Source: JAIBJN01 sp963748205 (GTDB lineage Bacteria; Actinomycetota; Thermoleophilia; Gaiellales; Gaiellaceae). From it: DNA of 64,000 nt. The stretch is taken from positions 119,143-183,142 of the forward strand of contig CAVVIB010000004.1 of NCBI GenBank assembly GCA_963748205.1, given 5' to 3'. This document shows, piece by piece, positions 27,288 to 36,859 of this stretch. Under the pieces are notes generated by a model. The model was not told the DNA's origin. It worked only from the letters and a program-made list of their open reading frames with translations, and searched no databases. The position numbers and the translations under genes were made by a program. Position 1 is the first letter of the stretch. Each line of letters starts with the position of its first letter.

Positions 27288-28322
27288 CTAGGCGATGCGC
27301 TCGACCCGTTCGTCCTCGTCCATGTCGACGTCGGTCATCTCGGGCATCCGCTTCAGCATCGCGAACGTGAAGCCCTCGCGCGCGAGGAAGAGGAAGCCGA
27401 GCCCGATGCCGACGGAGGCCTCGATCGCCTGGAGCCCGATCCCGAAGACAATCCCGTGCGCGTAGCTCACGCCGTACGAGAGCAGGGCGGCGGCAACCGC
27501 GGCCTGGAGCAGACCGACGTTCCCGGGCCAGAACGGAAAGATCATGACGAGGTTCATGATCACGAGGACGAGGGCGGCTTCGGGGAGCGTCGCGTCGATC
27601 GAGAAGGCGAGAAACGCCGTGTAGACGGCGAAGAGCTGGGCGACCCAGCCGACCGTCTGGAAGAAGAGCGCCTCGATTGCCGGCCGGGGCCGCCTCAGCA
27701 CGGTCAGACCGGCCCGGGCCATGTGCAGGACGCGGCGAACGGGCCCGAGCTCCTCGGTCAGCGGCCGGTGATGCCGGCGTGCGAGCGCGAAGCCGGCGAG
27801 GAGAAGACCGAGGCCGACCCCGATCACGACCGCAAGCACGGGCGCCGCCCAGTCGGGGATCGGCGCGACGTAGAGCGTGAAGAGGACGAGCGCGACCGCG
27901 ACGACGACGTCGAAGAGCCGGTGCGCGAAGACGGTCCCGACGATGACCGCCCAGGTGCCCGGACGGCGGCGGATGTGCCGCGTGACGACGGCGACGCGCG
28001 CAAGCTCCCCGACGCGCCCCGGCAGGGCTGCGTTGGCGAGGAGGCCGACACAGAACGCCGAGAAGACCGACCGGCGCCGAGGCCAGGGAGGCGGGATCGA
28101 CTGCTTGACGACGATGTACCAGGCGTGCGAGCGGACGACGACCGAGAAGAGGTTGATGAGCACCGCGACGGCGACCCATTCCCATTCGACCGCCCGGAAC
28201 GCGCGCTCGAGCAGTCCGGAATCGGGCCCGCGCAAGACGGCGAGGGTTACGAAGCCGGCGATGGGGACGAGGACGATGAGAAGACGGACGAGACGAGATT
28301 CGGGAACGTGGAGCCTTCTCAC
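27288..28322 (-). CDS. LPG-synthase-type (YbhN/AglD-like) membrane flippase
   Basis: This is a 344-residue protein with about eight membrane segments of the LPG_synthase_TM family. Signatures are VVVRSHAWYIVVKQSI, LANAALPGRVGELARVAVV with the conserved Pro-Gly-Arg-X-Gly-Glu, and PFWPGNVGLLQAAVAAALLSYG. Family members flip lipids or carry modified lipids across the membrane. The GTG start overlaps the end of the PimA-like gene by four bases, so it may handle a mannosylated phosphatidylinositol or another glycolipid made by that enzyme. The role is inferred from context. Confidence 0.78.
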   Translation of the reverse strand: MRRLHVPESRLVRLLIVLVPIAGFVTLAVLRGPDSGLLERAFRAVEWEWVAVAVLINLFSVVVRSHAWYIVVKQSIPPPWPRRRSVFSAFCVGLLANAALPGRVGELARVAVVTRHIRRRPGTWAVIVGTVFAHRLFDVVVAVALVLFTLYVAPIPDWAAPVLAVVIGVGLGLLLAGFALARRHHRPLTEELGPVRRVLHMARAGLTVLRRPRPAIEALFFQTVGWVAQLFAVYTAFLAFSIDATLPEAALVLVIMNLVMIFPFWPGNVGLLQAAVAAALLSYGVSYAHGIVFGIGLQAIEASVGIGLGFLFLAREGFTFAMLKRMPEMTDVDMDEDERVERIA

Positions 28323-29467
28323 GCCGCCGCCCTCACCGGCTCGGCCCGCGGCGCGAGCCGCCCGTAGATCTCGAGGAGGCTCCGGCCGATCCGGTCCCAC
28401 GAGTACGGCTCGGCTGCCAGGCGCGCGGCGGCGCCGTACTCGACGCGGCGATCCTCGTCCTGGAGCAGCTCGAGCATCGCGGTCGCGAGGGCGTCGGCGT
28501 CGCCCGGCTGGACGAGGATGCCCGTCTCGTCGTGGTCGGCGACCTGCGCGTAGCCCTCGATGTTGGACGCGACCACCGGTGTCCCGCACGCGAACGCGCG
28601 CGTGAGGACCATCCCGAAGCTCTCGCCGCCGAGGGACGGCGCGGCGAGGAGGCTCGCGGCCTGGAGCTCGGCTGTGAGCTCGTCTTCAGAGAGGCCGCCG
28701 AGCAGGTCGATCCCGTCCAGCGAGAACCCCTGGCGGCGCGCCAGCCAGCGCACGGAGAGCGGGTCGGCGCCCACGAGCCGCAGGCGCGCCTTCGTCTGCT
28801 CGTGCACGCGCGGCCAGGCCCGCAGGAGGACGGGCAGGCCCTTGCGCGGCTCGTTGCGGCCGATGAAGACGACGTTGCCGTTGCGGCCGCCCGGGTCGAC
28901 CTCGGGCGGGAGGTCGATCCCGTTCGGGATCACCTCCATCGGCCCGCCCACGTACGGCTCCGCCGCGCGGCGGGCGCTGTCCGAGACGGCGATGCGCTGG
29001 TCGATGCGCTTCGCGAGCACGCCCCACATCGCCCCCCCAATTGGGTACCAGCCGAGGCGTTCGCCCGCGGAGTGGCACGTGACGACGGTCGGGCACGGAG
29101 CGGTCGCCAGCGCGAAGGGCGAGAGGATGGGCGCGAACGGCTCGTGGACGTGCACGACGTCGAAGTTCTCCTCTTGCCAGATCCGCTTCATCCGGAGCAT
29201 CGACTGCGGGCTGAGGATGATGTTGGGGAGCGAGGCGTTGGCCGGGACGATGACCGAGCGGCCGACCGGCAGCACGTAGCCCGGCGGCCGCGTGTGGCGG
29301 CCCTGCTTCGGGTGCAGGAGCCGCGTCAGGCGCCCCGGCGGGTCGTGCCCCATGATGATCCGCGCGTCGACGCCGAGCCGTTGCAGCGCCCGCGCCTGGT
29401 GGTCGGCGTGCTCCTGAACCCCTCCCCAGAATGACCAGGAGTAGGGAACGACGATCCCCACCTTCAT
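28319..29467 (-). CDS. pimA: Phosphatidylinositol alpha-mannosyltransferase-like GT4 enzyme
   Basis: This 382-residue glycosyltransferase family 4 protein has a GT-B fold. The N-terminal domain has VPYSWSFWGGVQEHADHQAR and HVHEPFAPILSPFAL, and the nucleotide-sugar domain has FIGRNEPRKGLPVLLRAWPR and the E-X7-E-type GGESFGMVLTRAFACGTPVV. The GGVQEH loop and the whole layout match PimA, which adds the first mannose to phosphatidylinositol on the cytosolic face of the membrane. A membrane flippase gene overlaps its end. Other actinobacterial GT4 enzymes are similar, so the acceptor is not certain. Confidence 0.75.
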   Translation of the reverse strand: MKVGIVVPYSWSFWGGVQEHADHQARALQRLGVDARIIMGHDPPGRLTRLLHPKQGRHTRPPGYVLPVGRSVIVPANASLPNIILSPQSMLRMKRIWQEENFDVVHVHEPFAPILSPFALATAPCPTVVTCHSAGERLGWYPIGGAMWGVLAKRIDQRIAVSDSARRAAEPYVGGPMEVIPNGIDLPPEVDPGGRNGNVVFIGRNEPRKGLPVLLRAWPRVHEQTKARLRLVGADPLSVRWLARRQGFSLDGIDLLGGLSEDELTAELQAASLLAAPSLGGESFGMVLTRAFACGTPVVASNIEGYAQVADHDETGILVQPGDADALATAMLELLQDEDRRVEYGAAARLAAEPYSWDRIGRSLLEIYGRLAPRAEPVRAAA

Positions 29468-29507
29468 GCCTCGAACCCTACCCGGCGCGGCTGATTAGAC
29501 TCGGATC

Positions 29508-30707
29508 GTGATCAAGCGAGCGAAGCGGCTCGAGCCGATCCGGGGCTTCGGAATCGATCGGGTCGCCGCTGCGGCGGATCAGCCGGCACGGGCGACCGAG
29601 CGCTGGCCCGTGCTCCGCATGGAGAACCTCGACACCGACCTGCCGCTGCCGCCGGAGGCGATCGGCGTCACTGCGCGGAGCCTGGAGACGCCCGAGGCGA
29701 ACAGCTGGCTCCCGTTCACCGGGGACATCCACCTCCGCGAGGCGATCGCCGCGTTCCTCGCCGGCCGCACGGGGCATCCGTTCGACCCGGAGCGCGAGAT
29801 CGTCATCACCTGCGGCGGGATGGAAGGGCTCCTGAACGCCCTGCTCGTCACGGTCGATCCCGGCGACGAGGTGATCGTCACCGACCCGACCTACGCCGGG
29901 ATCGTGAACCGCGTCCACCTCGTGGGCGGCGTCCCCCGGCTCGTGCCCTTCCTCGTCGACGAGGGCGAGTGGCGGCTCGACCGCGACGCGCTCGCCGCCG
30001 CCGTCGGCGACTCCACCGCCGGCATGCTCCTCATGAGCCCGTCGATGCCGTCCGGCGGAACGTTCGACGCGGACGACTGGGAGCTGATCTGCGACCTCTG
30101 CCGCGATCGCGACCTGTTCCTCATCTACGACGCGGCGATGGAGCGGCTCCTCTTCGACGACCGGCCGCTCATCCACCCGCTCCACCACGACGGGATGGCC
30201 GAGCGGACGATCGTGGTCGGCTCGCTCTCGAAGGAGCACCGGATGATCGGCTGGCGCGTCGGCTGGGTCGCGGGGCCCGCCGAGACGATCGAGGACGCCG
30301 GCTGGGCGCACGTCTACAACACGACCACGCCCGTCGGCCTGGCGCGCGCCGCAGCAGCCGCCGTGCTGCGCGGCCAGCAGGGCCACGTGGCCGAGTGCGT
30401 CGCCGAGCTGGAGCGCCGGCGGGACGTCATGCTCGACGGCCTTCCGGACTGGCCGTTCGTGCGGCCCGGCGGGGGCTGGTCGATGCTGCTCGACATCTCC
30501 GACCTCGGCCTCGACGCTCACGCAGCCTCCCGGCTCCTCCTCGAGGAGAGCTCGATCGCCGCGACGGCCATGGTCGGCTGGGGCGGGCCCGTTGCCCAGC
30601 GGCACGTCCGCTTCGTGTTCAGCGCCGAGCCGGTCGACCGGCTCGCGACGATCCCGGAACGGCTCGCGGGCGGCACCCTCGCCGCCGCGGTCGACGGGCG
30701 GAGCTGA
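29508..30707 (+). CDS. PLP-dependent aminotransferase class I/II
   Basis: This is a 399-residue fold-type-I enzyme. The cofactor lysine is in VGSLSKEHRMIGWRVGWVAG. Other anchors are TCGGMEGLLNALLVTVDPGD, VIVTDPTYAGI and the Asp of FLIYDAAMERLL. The substrate is unclear; relatives act on aspartate, aromatic amino acids or methionine. The usual Asn-Pro-Asn-Asn-Pro loop is replaced by MSPSMPSGGTF, which points to an unusual substrate. The GTG start is 40 bases from the divergent PimA-like gene, and the adenosine deaminase gene begins two bases after its stop. Confidence 0.75.
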   Translation: MIKRAKRLEPIRGFGIDRVAAAADQPARATERWPVLRMENLDTDLPLPPEAIGVTARSLETPEANSWLPFTGDIHLREAIAAFLAGRTGHPFDPEREIVITCGGMEGLLNALLVTVDPGDEVIVTDPTYAGIVNRVHLVGGVPRLVPFLVDEGEWRLDRDALAAAVGDSTAGMLLMSPSMPSGGTFDADDWELICDLCRDRDLFLIYDAAMERLLFDDRPLIHPLHHDGMAERTIVVGSLSKEHRMIGWRVGWVAGPAETIEDAGWAHVYNTTTPVGLARAAAAAVLRGQQGHVAECVAELERRRDVMLDGLPDWPFVRPGGGWSMLLDISDLGLDAHAASRLLLEESSIAATAMVGWGGPVAQRHVRFVFSAEPVDRLATIPERLAGGTLAAAVDGRS

Positions 30708-30709
30708 CC

Positions 30710-31757
30710 GTGCCCGAGCACGACGCCGTCGTCGCCGAGCTCAGCCGCGAAGGCCTCGCCGAGCTGCACACGCACCTCGGCGGCTCGGTCGACCCGGCGG
30801 TCATGTGGACGCTCGCCCACGAGCAGGGCATCGCGCTCCCGATCAAGGACTACTGGGACTTCGTCGAGCTCGTCACCGTCGACCCGCGCGGCGTCGAGGG
30901 ACTGCCGGAGCTCGACGGGATCTACAAGTGGACGGAGCTGATCCAGTCGAGCCCGCTCGCGGTCGAGCGCTCCGTGCACGGCGCCATCGGCGGCGCGTAC
31001 CGCACCCAGAACATCACGACGCTCGAGCTCCGCTTCAACCCGATGAAGCGCAACCGCGGCGGCGAGCGCGACCTCGACCACATCATCATGGCCGCCTCGC
31101 GCGGGCTCGACCGGGCGCGGCTCGAGTACCCGAAGGTGCGCGCCGGCCTGATCCTGATGATGGACCGCACCTTCACGCACGAGCAGAACGCGGTCATCGT
31201 CGAGAAGGCGATCCGCTACTCGGACCGCGGGGTCGTCGGCGTCGACATCGCCGGCCCGCGCCCCGACGGCGGCCGCTACCCGTACCGCGAGCTGGCGCCG
31301 CTCGTCGAGGAGGCGCGCGTCGGCGGGCTCGGGGTGACGATCCACGTCGGCGAGGAGGGCGGCCAGCACGGGATCGACGAGATCGGCGAGGTCATCGAGT
31401 ACCTCCGCCCCGAGCGCATCGGGCACGGCATCCTCGCCGCCGAGGACGAGGAGATCATGCGGGCCCTGCGCGAGACCGAGATCGTCCTCGAGATCTGCCC
31501 GAGCTCGAACCTCCTGACCGGCGCGCTCGCCGACGAGGACGCGCTGCGCGCACACGGTGCGCACGTTCGCCGACCGCGGCGTGGCGTTCACGATCGCCAC
31601 CGACGGCCCGGAGATGATGCAGACGCACCTCCGCGACGAGCTCGCGCTGCTCCTGCGGATCGGCGCGCTGACCCCCGAGGAGGCCGTGGCGATCAACGAC
31701 CGTGGCCACTCGGCCGCGTTCGTGCGGCCCGGTCCGCGGCTCGTCCCGACGCGCTGA
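30710..31757 (+). CDS. Adenosine-deaminase-family amidohydrolase, reading frame broken
   Basis: This TIM-barrel metal-dependent deaminase has about 348 residues. The zinc site is visible as LHTHLGGS, then VTIHVGEEGGQHG (His and the catalytic Glu) and IGHGILAAED, with a late TIATDGPEMM aspartate. Adenosine deaminases turn adenosine into inosine; the subfamily could instead act on adenine or related purines. The frame breaks near 31553 by one extra base (CACGGTG), and the continuing frame reads VRTFADRGVAFTIATDG. The GTG start is two bases past the aminotransferase stop, so the two are one transcript. Confidence 0.78.
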
Positions 31758-31827
31758 CTACGCCGGACGGCGTACGCGACAAGTTCGTCCGGTCGACCGA
31801 TAGCCGTTCCGGCGGTGCGCTGCCAGG

Positions 31828-32109
31828 ATGCCCGCCATGCTCAGCGTCTACAGGGGAATCCGGTTCACCGAGCGGCAGCGCCAGGTCGTCAAGCTGATCG
31901 CGGCAGGGTGCTCGAACGTCGAGATCGCTGAGCGTCTCGGCGTCTCGCCCCGGACTGCGAAGGCGCACTCCGACGTCCTCCGCACGAAGCTCGGCGTGAG
32001 CCGGCGACGGCAGATCCCGGCGGCCTTTCGCGAGGCCACCGGGGAGGATCCCCTCGAGAGCCTCGAAGCAGCGCTCGGCGTGCGCGACGACTCCCGCACG
32101 CTCGACTGA
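31828..32109 (+). CDS. LuxR-type helix-turn-helix protein
   Basis: This 93-residue protein consists almost wholly of a GerE/LuxR DNA-binding domain: FTERQRQVVKLIAAGCSNVE, then IAERLGVSPRTAKAHSDVLR and TKLGVSRRRQIP. No receiver or sensor domain is attached. A second ATG at 31837 is an alternative start with an AGGA nine bases upstream. It is the first of three LuxR-type genes within 5 kb. The 130 bases after it contain nothing recognised. Confidence 0.75.
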   Translation: MPAMLSVYRGIRFTERQRQVVKLIAAGCSNVEIAERLGVSPRTAKAHSDVLRTKLGVSRRRQIPAAFREATGEDPLESLEAALGVRDDSRTLD

Positions 32110-32239
32110 CCCGAGTCTCGAAGGGATGAGGAGCCCGCGCTCACGGCGGAGGTCGTGGGCGCGGGCCGCCCCTCGGGGACAGCTGGTGCCCTCGCCGGCG
32201 AGGCGGTAGGCTCCTGCTCCCCGACACGGAGGCCGTACC

Positions 32240-34802
32240 GTGACGGAACACCGGGACAGCGCTCTTCCGCCGCTCTTTCGACGGCACACCCGCCGCCCGC
32301 GGCTGACCGCGCTCCTCGACGAGGCGACGGCGCAGGCGATCCTCGTGACGGCGCCGGCCGGGTACGGCAAGACGACGCTCGCGCGCGAATGGCTCCAGGG
32401 CCGGGCGAACGTCGCCTGGTACCACGCGACGGCGTCCTCGGCTGACGTCGGTGCCTTGTCCGCGGGCCTGGCCGATGTGGTCGAGCCCATCGTGCCCGGC
32501 GCCGGTGACCGTGTCCGCCAGCGCCTCCGCGTCGGAGATGCCACCGAGCGCCTCTCACGTCCGCTCGCCGAGCTCATGGCGGAGGATCTCGAGCCCTGGC
32601 CCGAGGACGGCATCCTCGTCCTCGACGACTACCACCTGATGGCCGAATCCGCCCCGGTCGAGGACTTCCTCGACTGGATGCTCATGCTCGCGCCGATCCG
32701 CGTCCTGGTCACGACGAGACGGCGTCCGAGCTGGGCGACCGCGCGGCGCTTCCTCTACGACGAGGCCGTCGAGCTCGGGCGCGACCAGCTGGCGATGACC
32801 GACGACGAGGCGGCCCGCGTGCTCAGCGGCCGCTCGACCGAGTCCGTGCGCGCACTCGTCCGCCAGGCCGAGGGCTGGCCGGCGCTGATCGGCCTCGCCG
32901 CGCTTTCGGCCGACCTCGATTTCCCGACCGAGAAGGTGTCGGAGTCGCTGTTCCGGTACTTCGCGGAGGAGGTGCTTCGGGCTGAGCCTGAGGACGTTCA
33001 GCGCTTCATGCTCGCCGCCTCCGTACCGGGTGCGATCAGTTCACGGCTGGCGCGCGAGGCGCTCGGTGTCGACGCACCCGAGGCGGTCATCGAACGGCTT
33101 CGGGACGAAGACCTGCTCCACGAGGTGAACGCGGAGGAGTACCGGTTCCACCCGCTCCTGCGCGACTTCCTGCGACGACGGCTCCAGGGCGACGCGCCGA
33201 CCGAGTACGACGAGCTGGCCGCGAAGGTCGTCGAAGACGCTGTGGCCCACGGCCGCTGGAGCGGGGCGTTCGAGCTCGCGGTCGAGGCCGAGGACAAGAG
33301 CAGGGCCGCCGAAATCGCGGGGCAAGCCGCGCGAACCCTCCTCGCCTCAGGCCAGAGCGAGACGCTCGAGAAGTGGCTGGCAGCGTGCGGCGCCGCAGGT
33401 GTGACGGTGGCGGCGGCCTCGCTCGCGCGGGCGGAGATCCTGATACGCAAGGGTGAGATGTCGGCAGCGGCCGCAGTCGCAGGAGATACGGCGGCGAGGC
33501 TCACCGAAGACCACCCCGACTATGCGTGGGCGTGCAACCTGGCCGGCCGGGCCCTTCACTTCACGTCGGAGGAGGAAGCCGCGTTCGAGCGGTTCGAGGC
33601 AGCACGGCGCACCGCGAAAAGCGACGAGGACATCAAGGAGGCCTTGTGGGGGCTTGCCCTTGTAGCGGTTGAGATTGAACCGGACGCCGCTTCGGGATTC
33701 CTTGATGAGCTCGAATCTCGGTACTCGGATGATCTTGAGATTCGGTTCCGTCTGGCTGCAGGACGTGCTGTTGCCAGTGAGCAGTTGTCATCACTGTCCG
33801 ACGTCTGGCCACGGTTCGAAGCGCTTCTCCCCACCGTAAAGCACTCACAGGATCCCCTGGCGGCGAGTTGCTTCCTGGCGATAGGTGCGGCGATGTCCGT
33901 CATGAGCGGTGACTACAGCCGAGGTGAGCAACTCGCTCAGGAGGCCCTCACGATCTGTCAAGGACCTTCGCCTGGATTTCGGCCTTGGCACCTGTCTTGC
34001 GCACAGAGCAGCTGCCGAGATCGGGATGCGGCGCTTCTCGAAGGCCCACCGAACACTTCGAGCGTTCGAGAGAACGCCAATCTGTAGAGAGGATCCGTTC
34101 TTCCAGCTCGAAGGGCTCAAGCTCAAGGCACGGCTTCTCGCGTCACAGGGGGCGCTAGATGAAGCGCTTGCGACGCAGGCCGAGGTTCCCGCTGATCGAC
34201 CGCCTGACCGACCCTTCGGCGTCTTTCTCGCGACCATCGCCGTCCTGTATGCCGCGCTAGGTGACCCAGAGAGGGCCTTCGCCACTGCGGCCAAGGCCCG
34301 ACTCAAGGGCAGCTCGGTTGAGATGCGTTACTCCGCCCTGCTGGCAGAAGCCATCGCCAGCAAGGCCAGCGGAGATGAATCGGAGTTTCGAAGCCGCGCG
34401 ACCAAGGCGATAGTCGACTGCGGCCGGGCTAACTACCTCGACGGGCTTGTCTTTGCGTATCGCGTCTGTCCGGCCTTGCTGAGTACGCCTGGGGACTCTG
34501 AGGCGGCTCTCGTGCTCCGTCGGGCGATGAGCGTCGCACGCGACCACGAGCTAGCGAGAATGGTTGGAATTGAGATCAACCTGACTGGTCTCGATGACCC
34601 CCTTGGCGTCCTAACCGAGCGGGAACGTGAAGTTCTCGACCTTCTCGCACGAGGACTAACGAACCCAGAGATCGCAGGGCGCCTCTACATCACCACGAGC
34701 ACGACGAAGGTGCACGTCCGGCACATCCTCCATAAGCTCGGAGCTCGGAACCGGCTTCAGGCCGTTCTGCTCTACCGAGACGTCTTGGAAGCTGGAGGCT
34801 AG
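32240..34802 (+). CDS. MalT-like LuxR-family regulator (STAND ATPase), reading frame broken
   Basis: This protein of about 853 residues has a STAND P-loop ATPase first (Walker A APAGYGKTT at 38-46, Walker B ILVLDDYHLM), then helical TPR-like repeats, then a C-terminal LuxR domain (LTEREREVLDLLARGLTNPE, TSTTKVHVRHILHKLGARNR). Such proteins bind an inducer and ATP, oligomerise and activate transcription. One extra base near 33955-33960 breaks the frame; the later frame reads KDLRLDFGLGTCLAHRAAAE. GC drops within the gene from about 72 % to 55-60 % near 33,650, as if the C-terminal part came from a different source. Confidence 0.8.
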
Positions 34803-36199
34803 GCGACGCTAGCGACTGCCTGCGGCACCAAGGCTGGGTGTCGCTGCGCCTCAAGCGCGAAATCGGGTCGCGCTCCCGAGAGGTACGTCTCACACGCGCC
34901 GGCCAGGATCGCCTCAAACGCGGCGACGACACTTGTGTCGAACTGAGTGCCGGCCGCCTGCGCGAGGCGGAACCGTGCGACGCGGCTTGGCATCGCGTCG
35001 CGATACGGACGGCCTGAGGTCATCGCGTTGTAAGCGTCAGCAACCGCGATGATTCGGGACAGGAGCGGAATCGTGTGGCCTGGAAGACGATCGGGATACC
35101 CGTTGCCGTCCATGCGCTCGTGGTGATGACGGACGATCCGGGCAATCTCAGCGTAGTCGTCGACCTTGGCCAGAATCCGCTCACCGATCTCGGAGTGCTC
35201 CTCCATCCGCCTGCGCTCTTCGAGGGTCAGCGCGCCCGGCTTCTCGAGCAGGCCGGCGGGAAGACCGACTTTGCCAACGTCGTGGACAAGGCCGCAAAGA
35301 TGGGCGAGATGTTGCTCTTCCTCGGAGAGCCCGAGGCGACAGGCGATGTCCCGCGCGTAGACGGCGACAACCGCGGAATGCCCAGCGGTGTACTGGTCCC
35401 GCGCATCCAGCGCAGCAACAAGCGCGGTAGCGAACGACAGGCTAGCTCTCTCTAGCCGCTCATTGGCAAATCGAAGTTGTTCCGTTGTGTCCTGCTGCTG
35501 CCGGTAGAGGCCGTGAAGGCGATGCGCCGCGACGGCCGGCGCAAGAAAAAGGACAAGGCTCCAGACGGAGATCTGCTCATAGGCGTAAACGAGAAGCAGG
35601 ATCACGGGCACGTAGAGCGGCACGCTTCCAGTGAGGATGGGCCTCAGGAGCCGCAGGAAGCCGAGGTAGTCGCCGCTTCGCCTAATCGCCACGACCGAAG
35701 CCGCTAGCGCCGCGTCAACGGTCTCCAAGACAACCACAGCCACGAGAACCGCCCCAAAGAGCTGTGCCGAGGGCAGCTCGGCGAAGACCACTTCGGCAGC
35801 TAGGCCGGCGAGTCCGGCCGCAAGCGCTCGCGTGGACGTCCAGGTAATCCAGCGAATGTAAGGCGCCTCGAAGGTCGCGAGGAGGCCCACTGCGCCGACC
35901 ACCATCGCGGTGAGTGGCCCAAACGCCACGGCCGCGAAGACGACAGGAAGGACGGAGACGGTGATCTCGAGGTTCGCGCTGACTCGCACTGGCTGGCGCT
36001 CGGCCAACATCGAAAAGCCACCGAGAGCCGCGACCGCCCAGAGAGGGCCAAGGCCGTCCCCCAATAGCGCGAGTGCAAGCGCGAAGGCGCCGGTCAGGAG
36101 GGCGAGACCGGTCGCGTAGACGGTGATCGGCTCTAGACGCGAGAGCCGGAGCCGCCAGGTCGAACGGGCCGCATCTGGATTCTGAGCAAAGCTAGTCAA
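34799..36199 (-). CDS. HD-GYP phosphodiesterase with membrane sensor
   Basis: This is a 466-residue protein with about eight N-terminal membrane segments (residues about 25-245), a short coiled linker and a C-terminal HD-GYP domain. The catalytic motifs are complete: AGHS, LVHDVGKVGLP, HSEIGERIL, HHHERMDGNGYPDRLPG and DAYNAMTSGRPYR. HD-GYP enzymes hydrolyse cyclic-di-GMP or related dinucleotides. The membrane part resembles the MASE-like sensory modules found with them. The start is a TTG at 36199. The 3' end overlaps the convergent MalT-like gene by four bases. GC is about 60 %, well below the window average. Confidence 0.85.
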   Translation of the reverse strand: MTSFAQNPDAARSTWRLRLSRLEPITVYATGLALLTGAFALALALLGDGLGPLWAVAALGGFSMLAERQPVRVSANLEITVSVLPVVFAAVAFGPLTAMVVGAVGLLATFEAPYIRWITWTSTRALAAGLAGLAAEVVFAELPSAQLFGAVLVAVVVLETVDAALAASVVAIRRSGDYLGFLRLLRPILTGSVPLYVPVILLLVYAYEQISVWSLVLFLAPAVAAHRLHGLYRQQQDTTEQLRFANERLERASLSFATALVAALDARDQYTAGHSAVVAVYARDIACRLGLSEEEQHLAHLCGLVHDVGKVGLPAGLLEKPGALTLEERRRMEEHSEIGERILAKVDDYAEIARIVRHHHERMDGNGYPDRLPGHTIPLLSRIIAVADAYNAMTSGRPYRDAMPSRVARFRLAQAAGTQFDTSVVAAFEAILAGACETYLSGARPDFALEAQRHPALVPQAVASVA

Positions 36200-36212
36200 A
36201 GCTCTTGATCAT

Positions 36213-36226
36213 CCCCCAAAAGGGGT
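36213..36226. promoter_or_regulatory. CCCCC-AAAA-GGGGT inverted repeat between HD-GYP and small peptide starts
   Basis: The element CCCCCAAAAGGGGT, extended by AT on the left and AT on the right, sits 14 bases upstream of the HD-GYP start and 46 bases upstream of the possible peptide start. A close relative lies upstream of the LuxR gene at 36870-36884. Position and symmetry suggest an operator for a shared regulator. Confidence 0.4.
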
Positions 36227-36271
36227 ATATCCTCGGCCATGCCGTTTTCCCCGAGGAGAGAGGAGTTCTCC

Positions 36272-36358
36272 GTGCTTCATTGGCGTACACGGGTTTTGGC
36301 GCTCCTTGCGTCGCTTGCGTCGCTCGCCGCTTTCGCTGGAACCGTAAGGGGCTGGTAA
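36272..36358 (+). CDS. Possible 28-residue membrane-targeted peptide
   Basis: A short open frame starts with GTG six bases after a very strong ribosome site (GAGGAGAGAGGAG, 36253-36265). It encodes two basic residues around a tryptophan (LHWRTR), a hydrophobic run (VLALLASLASLAAFAG), and the tail TVRGW before TAA. An in-frame ATG at 36239 would extend it to 39 residues. The layout is that of a leader, a signal-type peptide or a small membrane protein. It sits in a low-GC intergenic region between two regulators. No homology can be claimed, so this is a candidate only. Confidence 0.4.
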   Translation: MLHWRTRVLALLASLASLAAFAGTVRGW

Positions 36359-36378
36359 ACCTCCCGAAGTCTTAGTTT

Positions 36379-36441
36379 TTCCACAGGCTTCGACATCCCT
36401 CCGATGAGGGATTTGTCAACAAGGCTGTGGAAGCTGTGGAA
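36379..36441. repeat. Nested inverted repeats with a 9-bp tandem repeat and DnaA-box-like 9-mers
   Basis: The outer arms TTCCACAGGCTT (36379-36390) and AAGGCTGTGGAA (36421-36432) pair at 11 of 12 positions. Inside them ATCCCTC-CGAT-GAGGGAT (36395-36412) is a perfect hairpin. GCTGTGGAA is repeated twice in tandem (36424-36441). TTTTCCACA (36377-36385) and TTGTCAACA (36413-36421) each differ from DnaA-box consensus forms at one position. The element could be a transcription attenuator downstream of the peptide frame, a protein-binding array, or both. Confidence 0.5.
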
Positions 36442-36498
36442 GACCGGGCCGCTTCACAGGCCTAGGTCTTCTGCGCTTTAAGGGGTCGAAAGCCGGCT

Positions 36499-36834
36499 CT
36501 AGGAAATGAGCCCGCGCCGGAAGCCGATGGCTACGGCGTGCGCCCGGCTGCGGGCCTGGAGCTTGGCCAGCAGGTGCCTGACGTGCGACTTCACCGTCTC
36601 CTCCGAGAGGAAGAGGCGCTGCCCGATCTCACGGTTTACCAGGCCGTCTGAGATGAGCTGGAGGACCTCGATCTCACGCATGGTCGGCTCCTGCTCCAGC
36701 TCGCGGAGAGGCGGGCTGATCGAGATCACCTCGGCGTCCTGACTGCGCCCGTTGCGGCGTGCGGCCACCTCATCGAAGCGGCGGGAATGGTCCAGGTAGC
36801 GGCTGAGGATGTTCTTGCGCTCTGCGGCGTCCAT
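36499..36834 (-). CDS. LuxR-type helix-turn-helix regulator
   Basis: This protein of about 111 residues has a short N-terminal helical part (MDAAERKNILSRYLDHSRRF, then a linker with SQDAEVISISPP). A LuxR DNA-binding domain follows: MREIEVLQLISDGLVNREIG, RLFLSEETVKSHVRHLLAKL and RSRAHAVAIGFRRG. There is no receiver domain. The ATG at 36834 lacks a good ribosome site; GTG at 36852 and TTG at 36876 extend the same frame. It stands alone between the inverted-repeat region and the peptide-transporter operon. Confidence 0.78.
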   Translation of the reverse strand: MDAAERKNILSRYLDHSRRFDEVAARRNGRSQDAEVISISPPLRELEQEPTMREIEVLQLISDGLVNREIGQRLFLSEETVKSHVRHLLAKLQARSRAHAVAIGFRRGLIS

Positions 36835-36859
36835 CGGGGCTGTGATCGGCACCCCTACC

